Below, in pieces: positions 22,584-28,987 of a DNA stretch of 28,987 bases. The notes under the pieces were generated by a model. It was not told where the DNA came from and did no database searches. It worked only from the letters and a program-made list of their open reading frames with translations. The DNA comes from Bog-756 sp049517675 (GTDB lineage Bacteria; Actinomycetota; Acidimicrobiia; Acidimicrobiales; RAAP-2), in NCBI GenBank assembly GCA_049517675.1, contig JBEKRV010000049.1, positions 1 to 28,987 on the forward strand, given 5' to 3'. The position numbers and the translations under genes are program-made. Each line of letters begins with the position of its first letter. Position 1 is the stretch's first letter.

Positions 22584-23669
22584 TCAGTCGATTGCGGGCC
22601 CGGCCCGCTCGGCCGGCCCGACGTTGCGGAGCGAGTCGAGCCACCAGCGGACGTAGCGTCCGTGCGCTGTCGGATACCGGAGTTCGAGGTAGCTCGGGGA
22701 CGGGACCACCATGCCGGCGACGAACCAGCAGGCGTTCGGCCACGGCAGCCGGAAGACGTGCCCGAGCAGGTTCTGCGATGCGAGGCCGGGCGGAAGGAGC
22801 ATCCGGAGGCGGAACCCTCCCGTCAGGTCGCCCGGTGCGTCCCGGAGCGCCTCGACGACCTCGTCCGGGCGGACACGGTCGGGAAGACATCCGAGGATCC
22901 ATGCCAGCCAGTCCGCCAGCCCGGCTCGGGTGGCGGCGGCGACCACGTCGTCGATCGAGCAGCTGTTCAGGAGGATCAGCAGGTCGCGCCACACCCGGAA
23001 CGTCTGTCCGGGACGGCTGCGATCGCTCACCACGTGGAGCGCGGCGACGAGGAGGTTGTCCACGGTCGACACGAGTGGCAGCTGGACGCCGAAGAACGCT
23101 GTCTCCTCGACACCGCTGACCAGGTGATCGAGGCCCAGCCCCGACGACCAGTACCAGGGTGAGACCCGGTGGTGGAGATCGATCGAGCCGCCGTCCGGTG
23201 TCCGCAAGTTCGTCGCTTCCCGACAGATCCAGTTGAACGAATCCCATGGCTGGATCGTGCGGCTCTGCTCCGCATAGCCCGAGTGGCGGAGGACGTCCCG
23301 TGCGGAGCGGAACTTGTCGTGCCCGACGACGACGTCCAGATCGGCGAACGGCCGGTCGGAGACAGTCGCACAGACCTTGGCGATCCCGGGGCCCTTCGTC
23401 ACGACGAAGGGGATCTCCGCAGCCCGCAGTGCGTCGATGCCAGCCCTCGACCTGCTCACGACCGTCATGGTGAATGCCGAGTCGAAGAACCGGGCATCGC
23501 TGAACTCCTTGACCACGGCCTCCGGCACCGGGATCGACCGGTCGTGGATGAGTCGATGTGCCACCGGTGCCAGGCCGTGGGAGACGATCATCGGGCACTC
23601 CGACCGCCAGGCGACCTCCGAAGGCACGGCCTCCTCGTCGCTGAAGTCGGAGAAGAGGGTGAATCGCAT
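22584..23669 (-). CDS. Nucleotidyltransferase-fold family protein (NTP_transf_5-like)
   Basis: 361 aa from ATG 23669. Its core matches the uncharacterised nucleotidyltransferase family: FVVTKGPGIAKV (residues about 88-99), then RPFADLDVVVG with Asp110 and Asp112 as metal-binding pair, VLRHSGY, and SIDLHHRVSPWYW. The second half is helical, with NLLVAALHVVSD and FRVWRDLLILLNS. This family is frequent in polysaccharide loci but its reaction is not known to me. The start is uncertain: ATG 23669 has no Shine-Dalgarno and an in-frame TTG at 23738 would add TARGRRHNP, a stretch that also looks family-like. It converges on the FN3 gene with 14 bp between stops. Confidence 0.72.
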   Translation of the reverse strand: MRFTLFSDFSDEEAVPSEVAWRSECPMIVSHGLAPVAHRLIHDRSIPVPEAVVKEFSDARFFDSAFTMTVVSRSRAGIDALRAAEIPFVVTKGPGIAKVCATVSDRPFADLDVVVGHDKFRSARDVLRHSGYAEQSRTIQPWDSFNWICREATNLRTPDGGSIDLHHRVSPWYWSSGLGLDHLVSGVEETAFFGVQLPLVSTVDNLLVAALHVVSDRSRPGQTFRVWRDLLILLNSCSIDDVVAAATRAGLADWLAWILGCLPDRVRPDEVVEALRDAPGDLTGGFRLRMLLPPGLASQNLLGHVFRLPWPNACWFVAGMVVPSPSYLELRYPTAHGRYVRWWLDSLRNVGPAERAGPAID

Positions 23670-24113
23670 CGCGGGCCCGATCGCGGGGAAGATGTTCGGC
23701 AGTCGGCGAGGGTTGTGGCGACGTCCGCGTGCCGTCAATGTCGAGGACTCGCGCTGCTGGAGCCCTGGCTCTCGTCGACCATGGTGACATGCTAGTTCTG
23801 TGGGAATTACCCCTCGTGCAAACGAGGGCGTGGTCGCCCGGGCGCGCGTGACCGGTCCTAGTCTGCTGCGGGCATGTCGAAGGCGGCCACCGAGGCGTTC
23901 GCCCCGCTTGATCCACTCCGACTTCGATGCAACTATGAGGCGGGTGAAACGGACGGGGCGATGGGCAGGGGTCGGACGTTGTTGCTGACGGGGATCGAAC
24001 GGCTCCACCGGAGCCGGACGGCGTCCCCGGCGAGCGGGCTCGGGGTCGCAACGGGAGTTCCGAGCCGCCCCTGGCCCGACCATTGAGCCGATCATGACCG
24101 GAGGTCGCCCGAA
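23670..24113 (+). other. Divergent intergenic region before the flippase gene
   Basis: About 440 bp, or 375 bp if the nucleotidyltransferase begins at 23738. It contains a perfect 7-bp hairpin with 4-nt loop, CCCTCGT and ACGAGGG (23811-23828). A minus-strand TAGCAT (23794-23789) could be the -10 of the nucleotidyltransferase gene; the same hexamer precedes the GT-C-like gene. No gene is supported; short plus frames here have no good start and are Arg-rich. Confidence 0.4.
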
Positions 24114-25547
24114 GTGAGCGGGCCCGGCGCCCACTCGCGCAGGTTGTCCTACCGGCAGATGCTGTCCGACCGGGTCGCACGGGTGACGGCCGAGGCCAGG
24201 ATGCTCCTGTCCGGGCCCATCGTCCGCAACGCCGCGTCGCTCTACGGATCGACGGTGACGACGAGTGTGCTGGGTTTCGTCTACTGGTTCGTGGCGGCCC
24301 GCATGACGACCGCGAGCGCGGTCGGGATAGCCGCGGCGATCCAGTCGGCGTCCCAGTTCGTCGCCATCTACTGCGTCCTCGGGTTGAGCACCCTGCTCAT
24401 CAGCGAGTTGGCGGTCGATCGCACCCACGCCCGCTCGTTGATCATGACCGCGGTGACGGGCGCCGCCACCTTCGGCTTCCTCGTCGCCGTGCTCGGGGGA
24501 CTCGTGCTCTCCGCGTTCTCCCAGACACTACGCCATGGTCTGACCATCCCCGTGGGGCTTCTCGTCTTCGCGTTGTTGAGCGCCATGACCACGATGTTGA
24601 TCATTCTGGACGACTCGTGCGTGGGCCTGTTCCGGGCCGACCTGCAGTTCCGGCGGAACGCCGTCTTCGCGGTGGCCAAGCTCCTGATCCTCCCCGCCAT
24701 CATCATCGCCTGGCCGAGCAAGTCCGGGACCGAGCTCGAGGTGGCGTGGTTGCTCGGACTGGCCATCTCCATCGTGACCGTCGGGATCGCGTTGCGCAAG
24801 GTGACCGAGGGCGGGTCGTCCCGCCTGAACTTCCACCGGATCATCGAGAAGCGACGCCTGATGGCCGGACACCATTCGCTCAACGTCTCGATCCAGTCGC
24901 CCCGTCTCCTGATCCCGGTCGTGGTCGCCACCGTGGTGGGGGCGCAGGCGAATGCCGCGTACACGGCGGCAGTCCTGGTGGTGTCCTTCGTCAACATCAT
25001 CCCGCAGCACCTCTCGACCGTCCTTTTCGCGCTCGCTCCGGGCGACGAGGTCGCGCTGCACCGGGAGGTGCAGAAGACGATGCGGATCGTCCTGATCCTG
25101 GCTCTCCTGTCGGCACCATTCTTCGCCCTCTTCTCCCATCCGATCCTGGCCATCTTCGGCCCCAAGTACGTCGCGGCATCGACGGCGCTGGCGGTGCTCG
25201 GGCTCACCACCTACCCGATGGGCATCAAGGCCCACTACGTGGCCATCTCGCGATCCCGGGGACGGATGCAGGCGGCCGCGTCACGGAGCATGATCGGAGC
25301 GTTCCTGGAGGTCGGCCTGGCCACCCTCGGCGCCGTCGTGCATGGCATCACCGGCGTGGCCGTCGGCTACCTGATCGCCGTCGTGCTGGAGGCCTTCCTG
25401 TTCGGTCCGGTCGTCTTTGGGGTGCTCCGGAGATCCCCCCAGTCCGATCCTCCGCTTCCCGGAGGTGTGGGAGAGCCTCACGCGACCGGGTCGGACGGCG
25501 GCGCCGGAGCCCACGACCCGATCCGGGACGACGGCGGCGCCGTCTGA
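24114..25547 (+). CDS. Polysaccharide flippase, MATE/Wzx-like membrane protein
   Basis: 477 aa with some 12-14 membrane helices and few charged residues between about 40 and 445. The pattern resembles MOP-superfamily exporters: SLYGSTVTTSVLGFVYWFVAAR in helix 1, ARMTTASAVGIAAAIQS after it, and IFGPKYVAASTALAVLGL late in the protein. These proteins flip lipid-linked oligosaccharides (Wzx/RfbX) or related lipids. GTG 24114 has GGAGGT 10 nt upstream. The last 35 residues are Gly/Pro/Asp-rich and cytoplasmic. It stands alone on the plus strand, converging on the ABC ATPase gene. Substrate not predictable; a repeat unit made by the neighbouring transferases is the natural guess. Confidence 0.82.
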   Translation: MSGPGAHSRRLSYRQMLSDRVARVTAEARMLLSGPIVRNAASLYGSTVTTSVLGFVYWFVAARMTTASAVGIAAAIQSASQFVAIYCVLGLSTLLISELAVDRTHARSLIMTAVTGAATFGFLVAVLGGLVLSAFSQTLRHGLTIPVGLLVFALLSAMTTMLIILDDSCVGLFRADLQFRRNAVFAVAKLLILPAIIIAWPSKSGTELEVAWLLGLAISIVTVGIALRKVTEGGSSRLNFHRIIEKRRLMAGHHSLNVSIQSPRLLIPVVVATVVGAQANAAYTAAVLVVSFVNIIPQHLSTVLFALAPGDEVALHREVQKTMRIVLILALLSAPFFALFSHPILAIFGPKYVAASTALAVLGLTTYPMGIKAHYVAISRSRGRMQAAASRSMIGAFLEVGLATLGAVVHGITGVAVGYLIAVVLEAFLFGPVVFGVLRRSPQSDPPLPGGVGEPHATGSDGGAGAHDPIRDDGGAV

Positions 25548-25590
25548 GCATCCGTCGGGACGACGACGATCGAGCGACCGGGGGGTCGGC

Positions 25591-26814
25591 CTACGGGGCG
25601 GAGTCGCCGTTGCGGGACTCGACGGCGGGGGCGACGCTGTGTTGCACCCACTCGCTCTTGACGTGAACCGACGACAGCCGGACGATGCCGACGGGTGCCC
25701 AGTCCAGGTCGGATCCGAAGACGTCGAATGTGGCTGCTGGGTGCCACGGGATGAGCTTCCGGTCGTCCACCGCCTCCATGCAGATCCATGCGTAGTACTG
25801 CCCGCGTGGCAGGGGGACGCTCTCGATGCGGCAGGTGACCGAGGATTCGCCCTCCTCGAGGATGATCTCGGTGGAGACCAGGAACGTGGGGGTCCCCGGG
25901 CCCTCGCTCACCCCGAAGTAGAGCCGTCCCCGTTCCCGCTCGAAGGTCTCCAACCGGAGGGAGAGTTCGAGTCCGCCGTGTGAGGCCGTCACCGGCCCGG
26001 AGATCCCCTCCACGGTCGCCTCGACCACCCGGACGACCCCTCCGTGGCTGAGGTTCTCGAAGGAGTACTGCTCGACCGACTTGCGGTAGTTGGCGAGCAC
26101 GTTGCGGATCGGTCCGTCGTCGGCCAGGACCCCACCGTTCAACCAGAGGCCACGGTTGCACACCGCCTCCACGGACGCCAGGTCGTGGGAGACCAGCACC
26201 AGGGTGGTGCCCTGCTCCAGGACGTCGCGGATGCGGTCCAGGCACCGCTGCTGGAACCACGCGTCCCCGACGGCCAGAACCTCGTCGACGAGCAGCACAT
26301 CGGGATTGAGGAATGCGGCGATGGCGAAGCCCAGGCGCATCTGCATCCCACTCGAGAAGAACTTGACCTGGCGGTCGATGGCTCCGGACAGCTGCGCGAA
26401 CTCGACGATCTCGTCGAACCGCTTGGTGACCTCACGGCGCCCGAGCCCCATGAGTGATCCGTAGAGCAGGGCGTTCTCCCGGCCGGTGAGATCGGGATGC
26501 ATCCCACCGCGCAGTTCGATGAGCGCTCCCACCTTGCCGTTGACGTCGACCCGTCCCGAGGTCGGGTACATCACCTGGGTCAGCAGTTTGAGCAGCGTGG
26601 ACTTGCCCGCGCCGTTGATGCCGACGATGCCGACCGCCTCGCCGGGCTGGATCTCGAAATCGATGTCCCGGAGCACCCATCTCCAGGCGTTGTCGTTCCG
26701 GATCCGCTGCCACAGCAGTCCGAGCTGCTCGGCCAGCATGGGGCTGCGGCGATCCTCGCGGAAGCGCTTCCATGCACGGTGGACCTGGATGTGGCCGTCA
26801 GATGAGGTCGGCAA
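25591..26814 (-). CDS. ABC transporter ATP-binding protein, Wzt-like with C-terminal substrate domain
   Basis: About 407 aa. ATPase domain: Walker A GINGAGKST (Lys71), signature FSSGMQMRL, Walker B LLVDEVLAVGD (Glu178) and H-loop SHD (His210). Residues from about 250 to the end form an added beta-rich domain (LSLRLETFERERGRLYFGVSEG; WHPAATFDVFGSD), placed like the Wzt C-terminal domain that recognises the capped end of O-antigen chains. Start chosen at TTG 26814, inside the last codons of the permease gene; GTG 26880 is the other option, but it would add a Ser/Asp-rich stretch antisense-like in composition. It forms an exporter with the overlapping permease gene. The extra domain implies a polymeric glycan cargo, not a small peptide. 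Confidence 0.9.
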   Translation of the reverse strand: MPTSSDGHIQVHRAWKRFREDRRSPMLAEQLGLLWQRIRNDNAWRWVLRDIDFEIQPGEAVGIVGINGAGKSTLLKLLTQVMYPTSGRVDVNGKVGALIELRGGMHPDLTGRENALLYGSLMGLGRREVTKRFDEIVEFAQLSGAIDRQVKFFSSGMQMRLGFAIAAFLNPDVLLVDEVLAVGDAWFQQRCLDRIRDVLEQGTTLVLVSHDLASVEAVCNRGLWLNGGVLADDGPIRNVLANYRKSVEQYSFENLSHGGVVRVVEATVEGISGPVTASHGGLELSLRLETFERERGRLYFGVSEGPGTPTFLVSTEIILEEGESSVTCRIESVPLPRGQYYAWICMEAVDDRKLIPWHPAATFDVFGSDLDWAPVGIVRLSSVHVKSEWVQHSVAPAVESRNGDSAP

Positions 26815-27652
26815 TTCCGATTTCGAGTCTCTTGAAGAGGCGGAGTCCGACGGCGAGGAGCAGGAAGGACATGGCCGCACCGGGTAGGAGGTATCCCCAT
26901 TGTGGCATTTGTCCGTAGAGGAGGACGCGACGATAGCTGTCGATCACCGGGGCCATGGGGTTGAGCGTGCAGTAGATGACGCGCCACGGCGGCTTGAGGA
27001 GCTGGGTGATGTTGTAGGCGACAGGCGTCGCGAACAGGCCGATCTGGATGATGATCGGCGCGATCTGCCGGAGGTCGCGCAGGTAGACGACCACGATCGA
27101 GACGATGAGCGAGAAACCGAGGGTGAACGCCAACTGCACCACGAAGATGACCGGCACCCAGTAGAGCGTGGCGGCCGGGACGAATCCGAAGATGACGAAG
27201 TAGGCGACCAGGCCGATCATGGACATTGCGGTGTCGATGCAGGACAGTCCGACGGCCGCCACGGGGAATGCCTCCCGTGGGAAGCTCACCTTGTTCAGGA
27301 GGGCCTGGTTGTTGACCAGGCAGGTCGTGGCCGTGGTCGCCGCCCCGGCGAAGAAGGTCCAGGCCACCAGGCCGGTGTAAGCCCAGACCGGGTATGGCAC
27401 GCCGTGTGTGTCGACATGGGCGAATTTGCGGATGGTGAAGGTGAAGACCAGTACGAGGGTCAGCGGGTTGAGGATGGCCCAGGCCACGCCGAGGAGCGCC
27501 TGCTTGTAGCGGGCCCGGAAGTCGCGGTCGGCGAGGCTGAAGACGATCTCCTTGTCCCGCCAGAGCGCCCGTGCTGATTTGAAGACCCCCACCTTCCGCC
27601 GGAATCGCAGTTCGGCGGGTGGCTCCTCGGGAATCGTGTCGACGGCGCGCAC
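26798..27652 (-). CDS. ABC-2 type transporter permease, Wzm-like
   Basis: 284 aa with six membrane helices. The polar N-terminus ends in ALWRDKEIVFSLADRDFRARYKQALLGVAWAILNP, the typical entry of polysaccharide ABC-2 permeases (ABC2_membrane). Later segments include VSFPREAFPVAAVG and VVYLRDLRQIAPIIIQIGLFATPVAY, both well conserved in the O-antigen/teichoic acid branch (Wzm, TagG). GTG 27652 has GGAGG 7 nt upstream and lies two bases after the NRPS stop, so it is co-transcribed with the NRPS; its 3' end overlaps the ATPase gene. It forms the channel of the exporter. Length and helix pattern are normal for the family. Confidence 0.92.
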   Translation of the reverse strand: MRAVDTIPEEPPAELRFRRKVGVFKSARALWRDKEIVFSLADRDFRARYKQALLGVAWAILNPLTLVLVFTFTIRKFAHVDTHGVPYPVWAYTGLVAWTFFAGAATTATTCLVNNQALLNKVSFPREAFPVAAVGLSCIDTAMSMIGLVAYFVIFGFVPAATLYWVPVIFVVQLAFTLGFSLIVSIVVVYLRDLRQIAPIIIQIGLFATPVAYNITQLLKPPWRVIYCTLNPMAPVIDSYRRVLLYGQMPQWGYLLPGAAMSFLLLAVGLRLFKRLEIGIADLI

Positions 27653-27654
27653 GG

Positions 27655-28987
27655 TCAGCCTCCGGATCCGCTGGTCGGGGTGGCGGGGACCGGCGCCGAG
27701 CCCGCGCCGCGCACCGGGTCCCCCGAGGGTGTGTCCAGGGACGTCAGGAGGTGCTCGAGGTGTTCGGACACCTGAAGGACGAACGGCTCCCGCATCGTGC
27801 GACGGGGGACCGGCTGATCGCCGACGATCTCGACGCAGTCGATGACCGCCGACGTGTACTCGTCCCAGCCCAGTGCCGGCTCGTAGTACAGGTCCGCTGC
27901 CCGGTAGACGACGACCGGAACGTCGATCCGAGGTGCCCGGTAGGCGTCCTGCGCGACCCGGGCGATCCGCTGGAACGTGTTGGCCTCACGGAGCGAGTCC
28001 GGCAACGGGCGACCGAGACGGAGCGCGAGGGCCAGTTGGAATCGGTGTAGGTGGAACCGCAGTCGGCCCTGCACCCGCTCGGTCAGCGCCCCGGTGATCG
28101 CCTTGGCCTGCGTCGCGGTCCCCATGCCACGGGTCCGGTCGATCTGTCGCCCCACGCTGGCCCGCAGCGACCGGTCCACCGGCAACCGTCGGACCAGCTG
28201 TCCTGTGTCGTCGGTCAACGCCCCCTCGTTGTCGAATACCGGATTGAAGCGCTGGTTGTAGCCGGGAGCGGGCGCGTTGAACATCGCCACGACGCCCACC
28301 TCGTCGCCTGCGGCACGCAACTGAGCCGCCATCTCGTAGGCGACCAGGCCCCCGAAGCAGTAGCCGCCGAGGTTGTACGGGCCACGCGGCTGGACGGTCC
28401 GGATCTCCTCGATGTACCGGGCCGCCATCGCTCCGACCGACGTCTGCGGTGGCTCGCGGCCGTAGAGGCCGACGGCCTGGAAGGCGTACAGGGGTCGATC
28501 AGGAGCCAGTTGCCTGGCCAGGGGGTAGTAGAGCATCGAGGTCCCGGCCCCGCCGTGCACCCCGAAGAAGGGACGCCCGTCGCCCTCGGTGCGGATGGGG
28601 ATCAGTGCCGACCAGGCATTGGCGTCGCGCAGCGCGGTCCGGTCACGGATGAGTCCGGCGAGCCCGGCGACGGACGGAGCCTGGAAGATGGCGGCGAGGG
28701 GGAGCTCGGACCGGAAGGTCCGCTCGATTTCGGTGAACAGACGTGCCGCCGCGATCGAATTGACGCCGAGGTCGAAGAAGTCGTCGGTCACCCCGAATTC
28801 CAGGCCTCCGAGGACCCGGTGGCAGACCGCGCTGACCTCCGCTTCGAGTTCGTCCCGGGGCGCCACGAGGTCCCGGCCCGCCGACGCCGCCTCGGGCCGG
28901 GGCAGGGCCGGGCGGTCGAGCTTCCCGTTCGGGGTGAGCGGGAGACGGTCGAGGGTGACGACGGCGCTCGGGACCATGTAGGCGGGA
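27655..28987 (-). CDS. Nonribosomal peptide synthetase, C-terminal part: A-domain end, PCP, TE-like domain
   Basis: 444 residues are visible; the gene continues past the window end. It opens with the A10 region of an adenylation domain (PAYMVPSAVV, then TPNGKLDRPALP). A peptidyl carrier domain follows with DDFFDLGVNSI; its Ser (codon 28758-28756) is the phosphopantetheine site. Then a type I thioesterase-like alpha/beta hydrolase: PFFGVHGGAGTSMLYY, GGYCFGGLVAYEMA and GWDEY. The nucleophile is Cys (codon 28359-28357) in place of Ser. The residue 27 positions later, normally Asp, is Asn (FNAPAP). Near the end, where the family has GDH before MxEP, it reads GDQPVPRRTMREP with no His. The TE-like domain may thus be atypical or inactive. 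It leads an operon with Wzm/Wzt-like genes. Confidence 0.93.
   Translation of the reverse strand, partial: PAYMVPSAVVTLDRLPLTPNGKLDRPALPRPEAASAGRDLVAPRDELEAEVSAVCHRVLGGLEFGVTDDFFDLGVNSIAAARLFTEIERTFRSELPLAAIFQAPSVAGLAGLIRDRTALRDANAWSALIPIRTEGDGRPFFGVHGGAGTSMLYYPLARQLAPDRPLYAFQAVGLYGREPPQTSVGAMAARYIEEIRTVQPRGPYNLGGYCFGGLVAYEMAAQLRAAGDEVGVVAMFNAPAPGYNQRFNPVFDNEGALTDDTGQLVRRLPVDRSLRASVGRQIDRTRGMGTATQAKAITGALTERVQGRLRFHLHRFQLALALRLGRPLPDSLREANTFQRIARVAQDAYRAPRIDVPVVVYRAADLYYEPALGWDEYTSAVIDCVEIVGDQPVPRRTMREPFVLQVSEHLEHLLTSLDTPSGDPVRGAGSAPVPATPTSGSGG

Noticed and set aside
23985..24035. tRNA-like GTTCGATCC string on the minus strand
   Set aside because: The flanking bases do not form a T-arm stem beyond one pair and no acceptor or anticodon arm can be folded around it.
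21598..24180. 860-codon open frame on the minus strand
   Set aside because: It covers the FN3/propeller gene on the other strand and the nucleotidyltransferase gene in another frame, both with recognisable motifs; its product is a low-complexity Gly/Arg/Pro string.
1..28987. CRISPR arrays, insertion sequences, integrase or attachment sites
   Set aside because: The repeats present are all tandem and coding or at gene starts; no spacer-repeat pattern, transposase motif or tRNA-linked duplication was seen.

Overview
The window is high-GC DNA with actinobacterial gene style: frequent GTG starts, 4-bp ATGA/GTGA overlaps, Pro/Ala/Thr-rich extracytoplasmic linkers. Two surface-protein types seen here, near-identical IPT/TIG repeats and a protein with repeated 'GYWEVARDGGVFAFGDA' motifs, are in my experience typical of Acidimicrobiia-like actinobacteria; that placement is an inference. 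No tRNA, rRNA, insertion sequence, phage gene or CRISPR array was found.

Layout. (1) 1-1518: the end of an IPT/TIG surface protein and an HSL-family alpha/beta hydrolase. (2) 4942-1540, minus strand: a tight operon of Sfp-type phosphopantetheinyl transferase, SyrP/TauD-like Fe(II)/2-oxoglutarate oxygenase and a 527-aa metallo-beta-lactamase-fold protein whose metal ligands sit almost where those of the diiron beta-hydroxylase CmlA do. This looks like a carrier-protein priming and amino-acid hydroxylation cassette. (3) 5254-10204: two paralogous membrane-anchored GH26-like glycosidases flanking a split O-acylation pair (acyltransferase-3 membrane protein plus SGNH lipoprotein). (4) 10438-15019: two divergent GT2 glycosyltransferases and two PAPS-type sulfotransferases. 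(5) 18033-15096, minus: a GT-C-like polytopic membrane protein and a DUF1616-like membrane protein. (6) 20936-18329, minus: a possible 42-aa ORF, a GMC oxidoreductase with a four-Cys cluster motif, and an SDR epimerase/dehydratase, all joined by 4-bp overlaps. (7) 21220-25547: an FN3 plus repeat surface protein, a nucleotidyltransferase-fold protein and a MATE/Wzx-like flippase. (8) 28987-25591, minus: the last part of an NRPS (end of A domain, PCP, TE-like domain), then a Wzm-like permease and a Wzt-like ATPase with a C-terminal substrate domain.

Taken together this reads as a locus for a sulfated, probably O-acylated surface or exported glycan, interleaved with nonribosomal peptide genes. 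The NRPS terminal module is in one operon with a glycan-type ABC exporter, so a peptide-glycan or amino-acyl-decorated glycan product is a reasonable hypothesis. The most unusual single signal is the NRPS TE-like domain, in which all three positions of the usual Ser-Asp-His triad appear changed (Cys, Asn, no His). Other signals worth checking are tandem duplications lying exactly over two translation starts, and an 8-bp motif at the same distance (105/106 bp) upstream of two exported-function genes.
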